Both the position numbers and the translations under genes were made by a program. Below, piece after piece: positions 48,301-61,280 of a stretch of DNA of 64,000 nt (positions are counted from its first letter, which is position 1; every line of letters starts with the position of its first letter). The DNA comes from Aegilops tauschii subsp. strangulata (lineage: Eukaryota > Streptophyta > Magnoliopsida > Poales > Poaceae), in NCBI RefSeq assembly GCF_002575655.3, contig NC_053036.3:641722736-641786735 (forward strand), written 5' to 3'. A model generated the notes under the pieces. It saw only the letters and a list, made by a program, of their open reading frames with translations, had not been told where the DNA came from and made no database searches.

Positions 48301-49670
48301 TCAAAGCCCGTCCGTGCAAAGTCAAAGGGCTAGATCCCGTGGTCAAACGCTACAGGGTTAGGCGGGACGGGGGCCCTGGGGGTAGCAATGCCACCCGAGC
48401 GTCGCACCGGGCCCTCATACATGCGGGGTGGTGTGGTGGCATGTCCCAAGAGGCGGCACGCGTCTCCCGGGTGTGCCCCCCCTCACGGACGGCGCCGCCG
48501 CCGGCACCTGGAGGGGGAAACGGACGCGTGGGTCTACACGGAGGGGATCCTGCCGTGGGTCTTGCCCGGATGTTGCTCCAAAGTGTTCTTATGGACTGAC
48601 CTACCACAACCGGGTGGATAGGTCCACTGCTCAAAGCCGTCCGTGCAAAGTCAAAGGGCTAGATCCCGTGGTCAAACGCTACAGGGTTAGGCGGGACGGG
48701 GGCCCTGGGGGGTAGCAATGCCACCCGAGATTCGCACCGGGCCCTCATACATGCGGGGTGGTGTGGTGGCATGTCCGAAGAGGCGGCACGCGTCTCCGGG
48801 GTGTGCCCCCCCTCACGGACGGCGCCGCCGCCGGCACCTGGAGGGGGGAAACGGGCGCGTCGGGTCTACACGGAGGGGATCTTGCCGTGGGTCTGGCCCG
48901 GATTTTGCTCCAAAGTGTTCCTATGGACTGACCTAACACAACCGGGTGGATAGGTCCACTGCCCAAAGCCCGTCCGTGCAAAGTCAAAGGGCTAGATCCC
49001 GTGGTCAAACGCTACAGGGTTAGGCGGGACGGGGGCCTGGGGGGTAGCAATGCCACCAGAGCGTCGCACCGGGCCCTCATACATGCGGGGTGGTGTGGTG
49101 CCATGTCCGAAGAGGCGGCACGCGTCTCCGGGGTGTGCCCCCTCACGGACAGCGCCGCCGCCGGCACCTGGAGGGGGGAAACGGGCGCGTCGGGTCTACA
49201 CACGGAGGGGATCTTGCCGTGGGTCTGGCCCGGATGTTGCTCCAAAGTGTTCCTATGGACTGACCTAACACAACCGGGTGGATAGGTCCACTGCTCAATG
49301 CCCGTCCGTGCAAAGTCAAAGGGCTAGATCCCGTGGTCAAACGCTACAGGGTTAGGCGGGACGGGGGCCCTGGGGGGTAGCAATGCCACCCGAGCGTCGC
49401 ACCGGGCCCTCATACATGCGGGGTGGTGTGGTGGCATGTCCGAAGAGGCGGCACGCGTCTCCGGGGTGTGCCCCTCTCACGGACGGCGCAGCCGCCGGCA
49501 CCTGGAGGGGGAAACGGACGCGTCGGGTCTACACGGAGGGGATCTTGCCGTGGGTCTTGCCCGGATGTTGCTCCAAAGTGTTCTTATGGACTGACCTACC
49601 ACAACCGGGTGGATAGGTCCACTGCTCAAAGCCCGTCCGTGCAAAGTCAAAGGGCTAGATCCCATGGTGA
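45361..49670 (+). repeat. 4310-bp higher-order repeat (13 monomers), copy 1
   Basis: Thirteen monomers that return at +4310 bp. Shared markers include GGATGGCACCGCC, GATCTTGTCGTGG, ATGTGGGGTGG, GATCCTACCGTGG, CCGAGATTCGCACC, the ACACACGG insertion, GGAGGGCGAAAC and AAAGCCGTCCG. Every stretch I compared is identical except near the right end (CCCATGGTGAAACG here, CCCGTGGTCAAACG in copy 2). Six-monomer similarity inside the block (46398-47700 versus 48388-49690) shows an older duplication nested within it. Confidence 0.88.
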
Positions 49671-52600
49671 AACGCTACAGGGTTAGGCGGGACGGGGGCC
49701 CTGGGGGTAGCAATGCCACCCGAGCGTCGCACCGGGCCCTCATACATGCGGGGTGGTGTGGTGGCATGTCCGAAGAGGCGGCACGCGTCTCCGGGGTGTG
49801 CCCCCCCTCACGGATGGCACCGCCGCCGGCACCTGGAGGGGGGAAACGGGCGCGTCGGGTCTACACGGAGGGGATCTTGTCGTGGGTCTGGCCCGGATGT
49901 TGCTCCAAAGTGTTCCTATGGACTGACCTAACACAACCGGGTGGATAGGTCCACTGCTCAAAGCCCGTCCGTGCAAAGTCAAAGGGCTAGATCCCGTGGT
50001 CAAACGCTACAGGGTTAGGCGGGACGGGGGCCCTGGGGGTAGCAATGCCACCCGAGCGTTGCACCGGGCCCTCATACATGCGGGGTGGTGTGGTGGCATG
50101 TCCCAAGAGGCGGCACGCGTCTCCCGGGTGTGCCCCCCCTCACGGACGGCGCCGCCGCCGGCACCTGGAGGGGGAAACGGACGCGTCGGGTCTACACGGA
50201 GGGGATCTTGCCGTGGGTCTTGCCCGGATGTTGCTCCAAAGTGTTCTTATGGACTGACCTACCACAACCGGGTGGATAGGTCCACTGCTCAAAGCCCGTC
50301 CGTGCAAAGTCAAAGGGCTAGATCCCGTGGTCAAACGCTACAGGGTTAGGCGGGACGGGGGCCCTGGGGGGTAGCAATGCCACCCGAGCGTCGCACCGGG
50401 CCCTCATACATGCGGGGTGGTGTGGTGGCATGTCCGAAGAGGCGGCACGCGTCTCCGGGGTGTGCCCCCCCTCACGGACGGCGCCGCCGCCGGCACCTGG
50501 AGGGGGAAACGGGCGCGTCGGGTCTACACGGAGGGGATCTTGCCGTGGGTCTGGCCCGGATGTTGCTCCAAAGTGTTCCTATGGATTGACCTAACACAAC
50601 CGGGTGGATAGGTCCACTGCTCAAAGCCCGTCCGTGCAAAGTCAAAGGGCTAGATCCCGTGGTCAAACGCTACAGGGTTAGGCGGAACGGGGGCCCTGGG
50701 GGTAGCAATGCCACCCGAGCGTCGCACCGGGCCCTCATACATGTGGGGTGGTGTGGTGGCATGTCCCAAGAGGCGGCACGCGTCTCCCGGGTGTGCCCCC
50801 CCTCACGGACGGCGCCGCCGCCGGCACCTGGAGGGGGAAACGGACGCGTCGGGTCTACACGGAGGGGATCCTACCGTGGGTCTTGCCCGGATGTTGCTCC
50901 AAAGTGTTCTTATGGACTGACCTACCACAACCGGGTGGATAGGTCCACTGCTCAAAGCCGTCCGTGCAAAGTCAAAGGGCTAGATCCCGTGGTCAAACGC
51001 TACAGGGTTAGGCGGGATGGGGGCCCTGGGGGGTAGCAATGCCAACCGAGATTCGCACCGGGCCCTCATACATGCGGGGTGGTGTGGTGGCATGTCCGAA
51101 GAGGCGGCACGCGTCTCCGGGGTGTGCCCCCCTCACGGACGGCGCCGCCGCCGGCACCTGGAGGGGGGAAACGGGCGCGTCGGGTCTACACGGAGGGGAT
51201 CTTGCCGAGGGTCTGGCCCGGATTTTGCTCCAAAGTGTTCCTATGGACTGACCTAACACAACCGGGTGGATAGGTCCACTGCCCAAAGCCCGTCCGTGCA
51301 AAGTGAAAGGGCTAGATCCCGTGGTCAAACGCTACAGGGTTAGGCGGGACGGGGGCCCTGGGGGGTAGCAATGCCACCCGAGCGTCGCACCGGGCCCTCA
51401 TACATGCGGGGTGGTGTGGTGCCATGTCCGAAGAGGCGGCACGCGTCTCCGGGGTGTGCCCCCTCACGGACAGCGCCGCCGCCGGCACCTGGAGGGGGGA
51501 AACGGGCGCGTCGGGTCTACACACGGAGGGGATCTTGCCGTGGGTCTGGCCCGGATGTTGCTCCAAAGTGTTCCTATGGACTGACCTAACACAACCGGGT
51601 GGATAGGTCCACTGCTCAAAGCCCGTCCGTGCAAAGTCAAAGGGCTAGATCCCGTGGTCAAACGCTACAGGGTTAGGCGGGACGGGGGCCCTAGGGGGTA
51701 GCAATGCCACCCGAGCGTCGCACCGGGCCCTCATACATGCGGGGTGGTGTGGTGGCATGTCCGAAGAGGCGGCACGCGTCTCCGGGGTGTGCCCCTCTCA
51801 CGGACGGCGCAGCCGCCGGCACCTGGAGGGCGAAACGGACGCGTCGGGTCTACACGGAGGGGATCTTGCTGTGGGTCTTGCCCGGATGTTGCTCCAAAGT
51901 GTTCTTATGGACTGACCTACCACAACCGGGTGGATAGGTCCACTGCTCAAAGCCCGTCCGTGCAAAGTCAAAGGGCTAGATCCCGTGGTCAAACGCTACA
52001 GGGTTAGGCGGGACGGGGGCCCTGGGGGGTAGCAATGCCACCCGAGCGTCGCACCGGGCCCTCATACATGCGGGGTGGTGTGGTGGCTTGTCCGAAGAGG
52101 CGGCACGCGTCTCCGGGGTGTGCCCCCCTCACGGACGGCGCCGCCGCCGGCACCTGGAGGGGGGAAACGGGTGCGTCGGGTCTACACGGAGGGGATCTTG
52201 CCGTGGGTCTGGCCCGGATGTTGCTCCAAAGTGTTCCTATGGACTGACCTAACACAACCGGGTGGATAGGTCCACTGCTCAAAGCCCGTCCGTGCAAAGT
52301 CAAAGGGCTAGATCCCGTGGTCAAACGCTACAGGGTTAGGCGGGACGGGGGCCCTGGGGGGTAGCAATGCCACCCGAGCGTCGCACCGGGCCCTCATACA
52401 TGCGGGGTGGTGTGGTGGCATGTCCCAAGAGGCCGCACGCGTCTCCGGGGTGTGCCCCCCCTCACGGACGGCGCCGCCGCCGGCACCTGGAGGGGGAAAC
52501 GGACGCGTCGGGTCTACACGGTGGGGATCTTGCCGTGGGTCTTGCCCGGATGTTGCTCCAAACTGTTCTTATGGACTGACCTACCACAACCGGGTGGATA

Positions 52601-53980
52601 GGTCCACTGCTCAAAGCCCGTCCGTGCAAAGTCAAAGGGCTAGATCCCGTGGTCAAACGCTACAGGGTTAGGCGGGACGGGGGCCCTGGGGGTAGCAATG
52701 CCACCCGAGCGTCGCACCGGGCCCTCATACATGCGGGGTGGTGTGGTGGCATGTCCCAAGAGGCGGCACGCGTCTCCCGGGTGTGCCCCCCCTCACGGAC
52801 GGCGCCGCCGCCGGCACCTGGAGGGGGAAACGGACGCGTGGGTCTACACGGAGGGGATCCTGCCGTGGGTCTTGCCCGGATGTTGCTCCAAAGTGTTCTT
52901 ATGGACTGACCTACCACAACCGGGTGGATAGGTCCACTGCTCAAAGCCGTCCGTGCAAAGTCAAAGGGCTAGATCCCGTGGTCAAACGCTACAGGGTTAG
53001 GCGGGACGGGGGCCCTGGGGGGTAGCAATGCCACCCGAGATTCGCACCGGGCCCTCATACATGCGGGGTGGTGTGGTGGCATGTCCGAAGAGGCGGCACG
53101 CGTCTCCGGGGTGTGCCCCCCCTCACGGACGGCGCCGCCGCCGGCACCTGGAGGGGGGAAACGGGCGCGTCGGGTCTACACGGAGGGGATCTTGCCGTGG
53201 GTCTGGCCCGGATTTTGCTCCAAAGTGTTCCTATGGACTGACCTAACACAACCGGGTGGATAGGTCCACTGCCCAAAGCCCGTCCGTGCAAAGTCAAAGG
53301 GCTAGATCCCGTGGTCAAACGCTACAGGGTTAGGCGGGACGGGGGCCTGGGGGGTAGCAATGCCACCAGAGCGTCGCACCGGGCCCTCATACATGCGGGG
53401 TGGTGTGGTGCCATGTCCGAAGAGGCGGCACGCGTCTCCGGGGTGTGCCCCCTCACGGACAGCGCCGCCGCCGGCACCTGGAGGGGGGAAACGGGCGCGT
53501 CGGGTCTACACACGGAGGGGATCTTGCCGTGGGTCTGGCCCGGATGTTGCTCCAAAGTGTTCCTATGGACTGACCTAACACAACCGGGTGGATAGGTCCA
53601 CTGCTCAATGCCCGTCCGTGCAAAGTCAAAGGGCTAGATCCCGTGGTCAAACGCTACAGGGTTAGGCGGGACGGGGGCCCTGGGGGGTAGCAATGCCACC
53701 CGAGCGTCGCACCGGGCCCTCATACATGCGGGGTGGTGTGGTGGCATGTCCGAAGAGGCGGCACGCGTCTCCGGGGTGTGCCCCTCTCACGGACGGCGCA
53801 GCCGCCGGCACCTGGAGGGGGAAACGGACGCGTCGGGTCTACACGGAGGGGATCTTGCCGTGGGTCTTGCCCGGATGTTGCTCCAAAGTGTTCTTATGGA
53901 CTGACCTACCACAACCGGGTGGATAGGTCCACTGCTCAAAGCCCGTCCGTGCAAAGTCAAAGGGCTAGATCCCGTGGTCA
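49671..53980 (+). repeat. 4310-bp higher-order repeat (13 monomers), copy 2
   Basis: Directly follows copy 1 and carries the same private variants in the same order. Near identity over 4.3 kb, in an array whose neighbouring monomers differ at many sites, means this duplication or conversion is among the youngest events in the window. An assembly duplication is the alternative. Confidence 0.88.
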
Positions 53981-55350
53981 AACGCTACAGGGTTAGGCGG
54001 GACGGGGGCCCTGGGGGGTAGCAATGCCACCCGAGCATCGCACCGGGCCCTCATACATGCGGGGTGGTGTGGTGGCATGTCCCAAGAGGCCGCACGCGTC
54101 TCCGGGGTGTGCCCCCCCTCACGGACGGCGCCGCCGCCGGCACCTGGAGGGGGAAACGGACGCGTCGGGTCTACACGGTGGGGATCTTGCCGTGGGTCTT
54201 GCCCGGATGTTGCTCCAAAGTGTTCTTATGGACTGACCTACCACAACCGGGTGGATAGGTCCACTGCTCAAAGCCCGTCCGTGCAAAGTCAAAGGGCTAG
54301 ATCCCGTGGTCAAACGCTACAGGGTTAGGCGGGACGGGGGCCCTGGGGGGTAGCAATGCCAAACGAGCGCCGCACCGGGCCCTCATACATGCGGGGTGGT
54401 GTGGTAGCATGTCCGAAGAGGCGGCACGCGTCTCCGGGGTGTGCCCCCCCTCACGGACGGCGCCGCCACCGGCACCTGGAGGGGGGAAACGGGCGCGTCG
54501 GGTCTACACGGAGGGGATCTTGCCGTGGGTCTGGCCCGGATGTTGCTCCAAAGTGTTCCTATGGATTGACCTAACACAACCGGGTGGATAGGTCCACTGC
54601 TCAAAGCCCGTCCGTGCAAAGTCAAAGGGCTAGATCCCGTGGTCAAACGCTACAGGGTTAGGCGGGACGGGGGCCCTGGGGGTAGCAATGCCACCCGAGC
54701 GTCGCACCGGGCCCTCATACATGCGGGGTGGTGTGGTGGCATGTCCGAAGAGGCGGCACGCGTCTCCGGGGTGTGCCCCCCCTCACGGACGGCGCAGCCG
54801 CCGGCACCTAGAGGGGGAAACGGACGCGTCGGGTCTACACGGAGGGGATCTTGCCGTGGGTCTTGCCCGGATGTTGCTCCAAAGTGTTCTTATGGACTGA
54901 CCTACCACAACCGGGTGGATAGGTCCACTGCTCAAAGCCCGTTCATGCAAAGTCAAAGGGCTAGATCCCGAGGTCAAACGCTACAGGGTTAGGCGGGACG
55001 GGGGCCCTGGGGGTAGCAATGCCACCCGAGCGTCGCACCGGGCCCTCAAACATGCGGGGTGGTGTGGTGGCATGTCCGAAGAGGCGGCACGCGTCTCCGG
55101 GGTGTGCCCCCCCTCACGGACGGCACCGCCGCCGGCACCTGGAGGGGGGAAACGGGCGCGTCGGGTCTACACAGAGGGGATCTTGTCGTGGGTCTGGCCC
55201 GGATGTTGCTCCAAAGTGTTCCTATGGACTGACCTAACACAACCGGGTGGATAGGTCCACTGCTCAAAGCCCGTCCGTGCAAAGTCAAAGGGCTAGATCC
55301 CGTGGTCAAACGCTACAGGGTTAGGCGGGACGGGGGTCCTGGGGGTAGCA

Positions 55351-57005
55351 ATGCCAACCGAGCGTCGCACCGGGCCCTCATACATGCGGGGTGGTGTGGT
55401 GGCATGTCCCAAGAGGCGGCACGCGTCTCCCGGGTGTGCCCCCCCTCACGGACGGCGCCGCCGCCGGCACCTGGAGGGGGAAACGGACGCGTCGGGTCTA
55501 CACGGAGGGGATCTTGCCGTGGGACTTGCCCGGATGTTGCTCCAAAGTGTTCTTATGGACTGACCTACCACAACCGGGTGGATAGGTCCACTGCTCAAAG
55601 CCCGTCCGTGCAAAGTCAAAGGGCTAGATCCCGTGGTCAAACGCTATAGGGTTAGGCGGGACGGGGGCCCTGGGGGGTAGCAATGCCACCCGAGCGTCGC
55701 ACCGGGCCCTCATACATGCGGGGTGGTGTGGTGGCATGTCCGAAGAGGCGGCACGCGTCTCCGGGGTGTGCCCCTCTCACGGACGGCGCAGCCGCCGGCA
55801 CCTGGAGGGCGAAACGGACGCGTCGGGTCTACACGGAGGGCATCTTGCCGTGGGTCTTGCCCGGATGTTGCTCCAAAGTGTTCTTATGGACTGACCTACC
55901 ACAACCGGGTGGATAGGTCCACTGCTCAAAGCCCGTCCGTGCAAAGTCAAAGGGCTAGATCCCGTGGTCAAACGCTACAGGGTTAGGCGGGACGGGGGTC
56001 CTGGGGGTAGCAATGCCAACCGAGCGTCGCACCGGGCCCTCATACATGCGGGGTGGTGTGGTGGCATGTCCGAAGAGGCGGCACGCGTCTCCGGGGTGTG
56101 CCCCTCTCACGGACGGCGCAGCCGCCGGCACCTGGAGGGCGAAACGGACGCGTCGGGTCTACACGGAGGGGATCTTGCCGTGGGTCTTGCCCGGATGTTG
56201 CTCCAAAGTGTTCTTATGGACTGACCTACCACAACCGGGTGGATAGGTCCACTGCTCAAAGCCCGTCCGTGCAAAGTCAAAGGGCTAGATCCCGTGGTCA
56301 AACGCTACAGGGTTAGGCGGGACGGGGGTCCTGGGGGTAGCAATGCCAACCGAGCGTCGCACCGGGCCCTCATACATGCGGGGTGGTGTGGTGGCATGTC
56401 CCAAGAGGCGGCACGCGTCTCCCGGGTGTGCCCCCCCTCACGGACGGCGCCGCCGCCGGCACCTGGAGGGGGAAACGGACGCGTCGGGTCTACACGGAGG
56501 GGATCTTGCCGTGGGACTTTCCCGGATGTTGCTCCAAAGTGTTCTTATGGACTGACCTACCACAACCGGGTGGATAGGTCCACTGCTCAAAGCCCGTCCG
56601 TGCAAAGTCAAAGGGCTAGATCCCGTGGTCAAACGCTACAGGGTTAGGCGGGACGGGGGCCCTGGGGGGTAGCAATGCCACCCGAGCGTCGCACCGGGCC
56701 CTCATACATGCGGGGTGGTGTGGTGGCATGTCCGAAGAGGCGGCACGCGTCTCCGGGGTGTGCCCCTCTCACGGACGGCGCAGCCGCCGGCACCTGGAGG
56801 GCGAAACGGACGCGTCGGGTCTACACGGAGGGGATCTTGCCGTGGGTCTTGCCCGGATGTTGCTCCAAAGTGTTCTTATGGACTGACCTACCACAACCGG
56901 GTGGATAGGTCCACTGCTCAAAGCCCGTCCGTGCAAAGTCAAAGGGCTAGATCCCGTGGTCAAACGCTACAGGGTTAGGCGGGACGGGGGCCCTGGGGGG
57001 TAGCA
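55351..57005 (+). repeat. Run of five consecutive A-family monomers
   Basis: Units starting at 55351, 55683, 56013, 56343 and 56675 are all A-type (TCTTGCCCGG or a close variant, TTCTTATGG, CTACCACAAC), breaking the usual A-B alternation. The units at 55351 and 56343 share a GTGGGACTT variant, and those at 55683, 56013 and 56675 share GGAGGGCGAAAC. This indicates a local 992-bp three-monomer repetition. Confidence 0.7.
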
Positions 57006-57300
57006 ATGCCACCCGAGCGTCGCACCGGGCCCTCATACATGCGGGGTGATGTGGTGGCTTGTCCGAAGAGGCGGCACGCGTCTCCGGGGTGTGCCCCCCT
57101 CACGGACGGCGCCGCCGCCGGCACCTGGAGGGGGGAAACGGGTGCGTCGGGTCTACACGGAGGGGATCTTGCCGTGGGTCTGGCCCGGATGTTGCTCCAA
57201 AGTGTTCCTATGGACTGACCTAACACAACCGGGTGGATAGGTCCACTGCTCAAAGCCCGTCCGTGCAAAGTCAAAGGGCTAGATCCCGTGGTCAAACGCT

Positions 57301-60300
57301 ACACGGTTAGGCGGGACGGGGGCCCTGGGGGGTAGCAATGCCACCCGAGCGTCGCACCGGGCCCTCATACATGCGGGGTGGTGTGGTGGCATGTCCCAAG
57401 AGGCGGCACGCGTCTCCCGGGTGTGCCCCCTCACGGACGGCGCCGCCGCCGGCATCTGGAGGGGGAAACGGACGCGTCGGGTCTACACGGAGGGGATCCT
57501 GCCGTGGGTCTTGCCCGGATGTTGCTCCAAAGTGTTCTTATGGACTGACCTACCACAACCGGGTGGATAGGTCCACTGCTCAAAGCCGTCCGTGCAAAGT
57601 CAAAGGGCTAGATCCCGTGGTCAAACGCTACAGGGTTAGGCGGGACGGGGGCCCTGGGGGGTAGCAATGCCACCCGAGATTCGCACCGGGCCCTCATACA
57701 TGCGGGGTGGTGTGGTGGCATGTCCGAAGAGGCGGCACGCGTCTCCGGGGTGTGCCCCCCCTCACGGACGGCGCCGCCGCCGGCAGCTGGAGGGGGGAAA
57801 CGGGCGCGTCGGGTCTACACGGAGGGGATCTTGCCGTGGGTCTGGCCCGGATTTTGCTCCAAAGTGTTCCTATGGACTGACCTAACACAACCGGGTGGAT
57901 AGGTCCACTGCCCAAAGCCCGTCCGTGCAAAGTCAAAGGGCTAGATCCCGTGGTCAAACGCTACAGGGTTAGGCGGGACGGGGGCCTGGGGGGTAGCAAT
58001 GCCACCAGAGCGTCGCACCGGGCCCTCATACATGCGGGGTGGTGTGGTGCCATGTCCGAAGAGGCGGCACGCGTCTCCGGGGTGTGCCCCCTCACGGACA
58101 GCGCCGCCGCCGGCACCTGGAGGGGGGAAACGGGCGCGTCGGGTCTACACACGGAGGGGATCTTGCCGTGGGTCTGGCCCGGATGTTGCTCCAAAGTGTT
58201 CCTATGGACTGACCTAACACAACCGGGTGGATAGGTCCACTGCTCAAAGCCCGTCCGTGCAAAGTCAAAGGGCTAGATCCCGTGGTCAAACGCTACAGGG
58301 TTAGGCGGGACGGGGGCCCTGGGGGGTAGCAATGCCACCCGAGCGTCGCACCGGGCCCTCATACATGCGGGGTGGTGTGGTGGCATGTCCCAAGAGGCGG
58401 CACGCGTCTCCGGGGTGTGCCCCTCTCACGGACGGCGCAGCCGCCGGCACCTGGAGGGGGAAACGGACGCGTCGGGTCTACACGGAGGGGATCTTGCCGT
58501 GGGTCTTGCCCGGATGTTGCTCCAAAGTGTTCTTATGGACTGACCTACCACAACCGGGTGGATAGGTCCACTGCTCAAAGCCCGTCCGTGCAAAGTCAAA
58601 GGGCTAGATCCCGTGGTCAAACGCTACAGGGTTAGGCGGGACGGGGGCCCTGGGGGGTAGCAATGCCACCCGAGCATCGCACCGGGCCCTCATACATGCG
58701 GGGTGGTGTGGTGGCATGTCCCAAGAGGCCGCACGCGTCTCCGGGGTGTGCCCCCCCTCACGGACGGCGCCACCGCCGGCACCTGGAGGGGGAAACGGAC
58801 GCGTCGGGTCTACACGGTGGGGATCTTGCCGTGGGTCTTGCCCGGATGTTGCTCCAAAGTGTTCTTATGGACTGACCTACCACAACCGGGTGGATAGGTC
58901 CACTGCTCAAAGCCCGTCCGTGCAAAGTCAAAGGGCTAGATCCCGTGGTCAAACGCTACAGGGTTAGGCGGGACGGGGGCCCTGGGGGGTAGCAATGGCA
59001 AACGAGCGCCGCACCGGGCCCTCATACATGCGGGGTGGTGTGGTGGCATGTCCGAAGAGGCGGCACGCGTCTCCGGGGTGTGCCCCCCCTCACGGACGGC
59101 GCCGCCACCGGCACCTGGAGGGGGGAAACGGGCGCGTCGGGTCTACACGGAGGGGATCTTGCCGTGGGTCTGGCCCGGATGTTGCTCCAAAGTGTTCCTA
59201 TGGACTGACCTAACACAACCGGGTGGATAGGTCCACTGCTCAAAGCCCGTCCGTGCAAAGTCAAAGGGCTAGATCCCGTGGTCAAACGCTTCAGGGTTTG
59301 GCGGGACGGGGGCCCTGGGGGGTAGCAATGCCACCCGAGCGTCGCACCGGGCCCTCATACATGCGGGGTGGTGTGGTGCCATGTCCGAAGAGGCGGCACG
59401 CGTCTCCGGGGTGTGCCCCCTCACGGACAGCGTCCCCGCCGGCACCTGGAGGGGGGAAACGGGCGCGTCGGGTCTACACGGAGGGGATCTTGCCGTGGGT
59501 CTGGCCCGGATGTTGCTCCAAAGTGTTCCTATGGACTGACCTAACACAACCGGGTGGATAGGTCCACTGCTCAAAGCCCGTCCGTGCAAAGTCAAAGGGC
59601 TAGATCCCGTGGTCAAACGCTACAGGGTTAGGCGGGACGGGGGCCCTGGGGGGTAGCAATGCCACCCGAGCGTCGCACCGGGCCCTCATACATGCGGGGT
59701 GGTGTGGTGGCATGTCCGAAGAGGCGGCACGCGTCTCCGGGGTGTGCCCCCCCTCACGGACGGCGCAGCCGCCGGCACCTAGAGGGGGAAACGGACGCGT
59801 CGGGTCTACATGGAGGGGATCTTGCCGTGGGTCTTGCCCGGATGTTGCTCCAAAGTGTTCTTATGGACTGACCTACCACAACCGGGTGGATAGGTCCACT
59901 GCTCAAAGCCCGTTCATGCAAAGTCAAAGGGCTAGATCCCGAGGTCAAACGCTACAGGGTTAGGCAGGACGGGGGCCCTGGGGGTAGCAATGCCACCCGA
60001 GCGTCGCACCGGGCCCTCAAACATGCGGGGTGGTGTGGTGGCATGTCCGAAGAGGCGGCACGCGTCTCCGGGGTGTGCCCCCCCTCACGGACGGCACCGC
60101 CGCCGGCACCTGGAGGGGGGAAACGGGCGCGAAGGGTCTACACAGAGGGGATCTTGTCGTGGGTCTGGCCCGGATGTTGCTCCAAAGTGTTCCTATGGAC
60201 TGACCTAACACAACCGGGTGGATAGGTCCACTGCTCAAAGCCCGTCCGTGCAAAGTCAAAGGGCTAGATCCCGTGGTCAAACGCTACAGGGTTAGGCGGG

Positions 60301-61280
60301 ACGGGGGTCCTGGGGGTAGCAATGCCAACCGAGCGTCGCACCGGGCCCTCATACATGCGGGGTGGTGTGGTGGCATGTCCCAAGAGGCGGCACGCGTCTC
60401 CCGGGTGTGCCCCCCCTCACGGACGGCGCCGCCGCCGGCACCTGGAGAGGGAAACGGACGCGTCGGGTCTACACGGAGGGGATCTTGCCGTGGGTCTTGC
60501 CCGGATGTTGCTCCAAAGTGTTCTTATGGACTGACCTACCACAACCGGGTGGATAGGTCCACTGCTCAAAGCCCGTCCGTGCAAAGTCAAAGGGCTAGAT
60601 CCCGTGGTCAAACGCTACAGGGTTAGGCGGGATGGGGGCCCTGGGGGGTAGCAATGCCACCCGAGATTCTCACCGGGCCCTCATACATGCGGGGTGGTGT
60701 GGTGGCATGTCCGAAGAGGCGGCACGCGTCTCCGGGGTGTGCCCCCCTCACGGACGGCGCCGCCGCCGGCACCTGGAGGGGGGAAACGGGTGCGTCGGGT
60801 CTACACGGAGGGGATCTTGCCGTGGGTCTGGCCCGGATTTTGCTCCAAAGTGTTCCTATGGACTGACCTAACACAACCGGGTTGATAGGTCCACTGCGCA
60901 AAGCCCGTCCGTGCAAAGTCAAAGGGCTATATCCCGTGGTCAAACGCTACAGGGTTGGCGGGACGGGGGCCCTGGGGGGTAGCAATGCCACCCGAGCGTC
61001 GCACCGGGCCCTCATACATGCGGGGTGGTGTGGTGCCATGTCCGAAGAGGCGGCACGCGTCTCCGGGGTGTGCCCCCTCACAGACAGCGCCGCCGCCGGC
61101 ACCTGGAGGGGGGAAACGGGCGCGTCGGGTCTACACACGGAGGGGATCTTGCCATGGGTCTGGCCCGGATGTTGCTCGAAAGTGTTCCTATGGACTGACC
61201 TAACACAACCGGGTGGATAGGTCCACTGCTCAAAGCCCGTCCGTGCAAAGTCAAAGGGCTAGATCCCGTGGTCAAACGCT
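57301..61280 (+). repeat. 3980-bp higher-order repeat (12 monomers), copy 1
   Basis: Begins at a CTACACGGTTAGG variant that recurs 3980 bp later. Further shared markers are GGCATCTGG, CGGCAGCTGG, ACACACGG, ATGGCAAACGAGCGCC and CAGCGTCCCCGCC. Parts of this block also match 53028-55585 at an offset of about 4639 bp (14 monomers), so duplications overlap. Confidence 0.78.
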
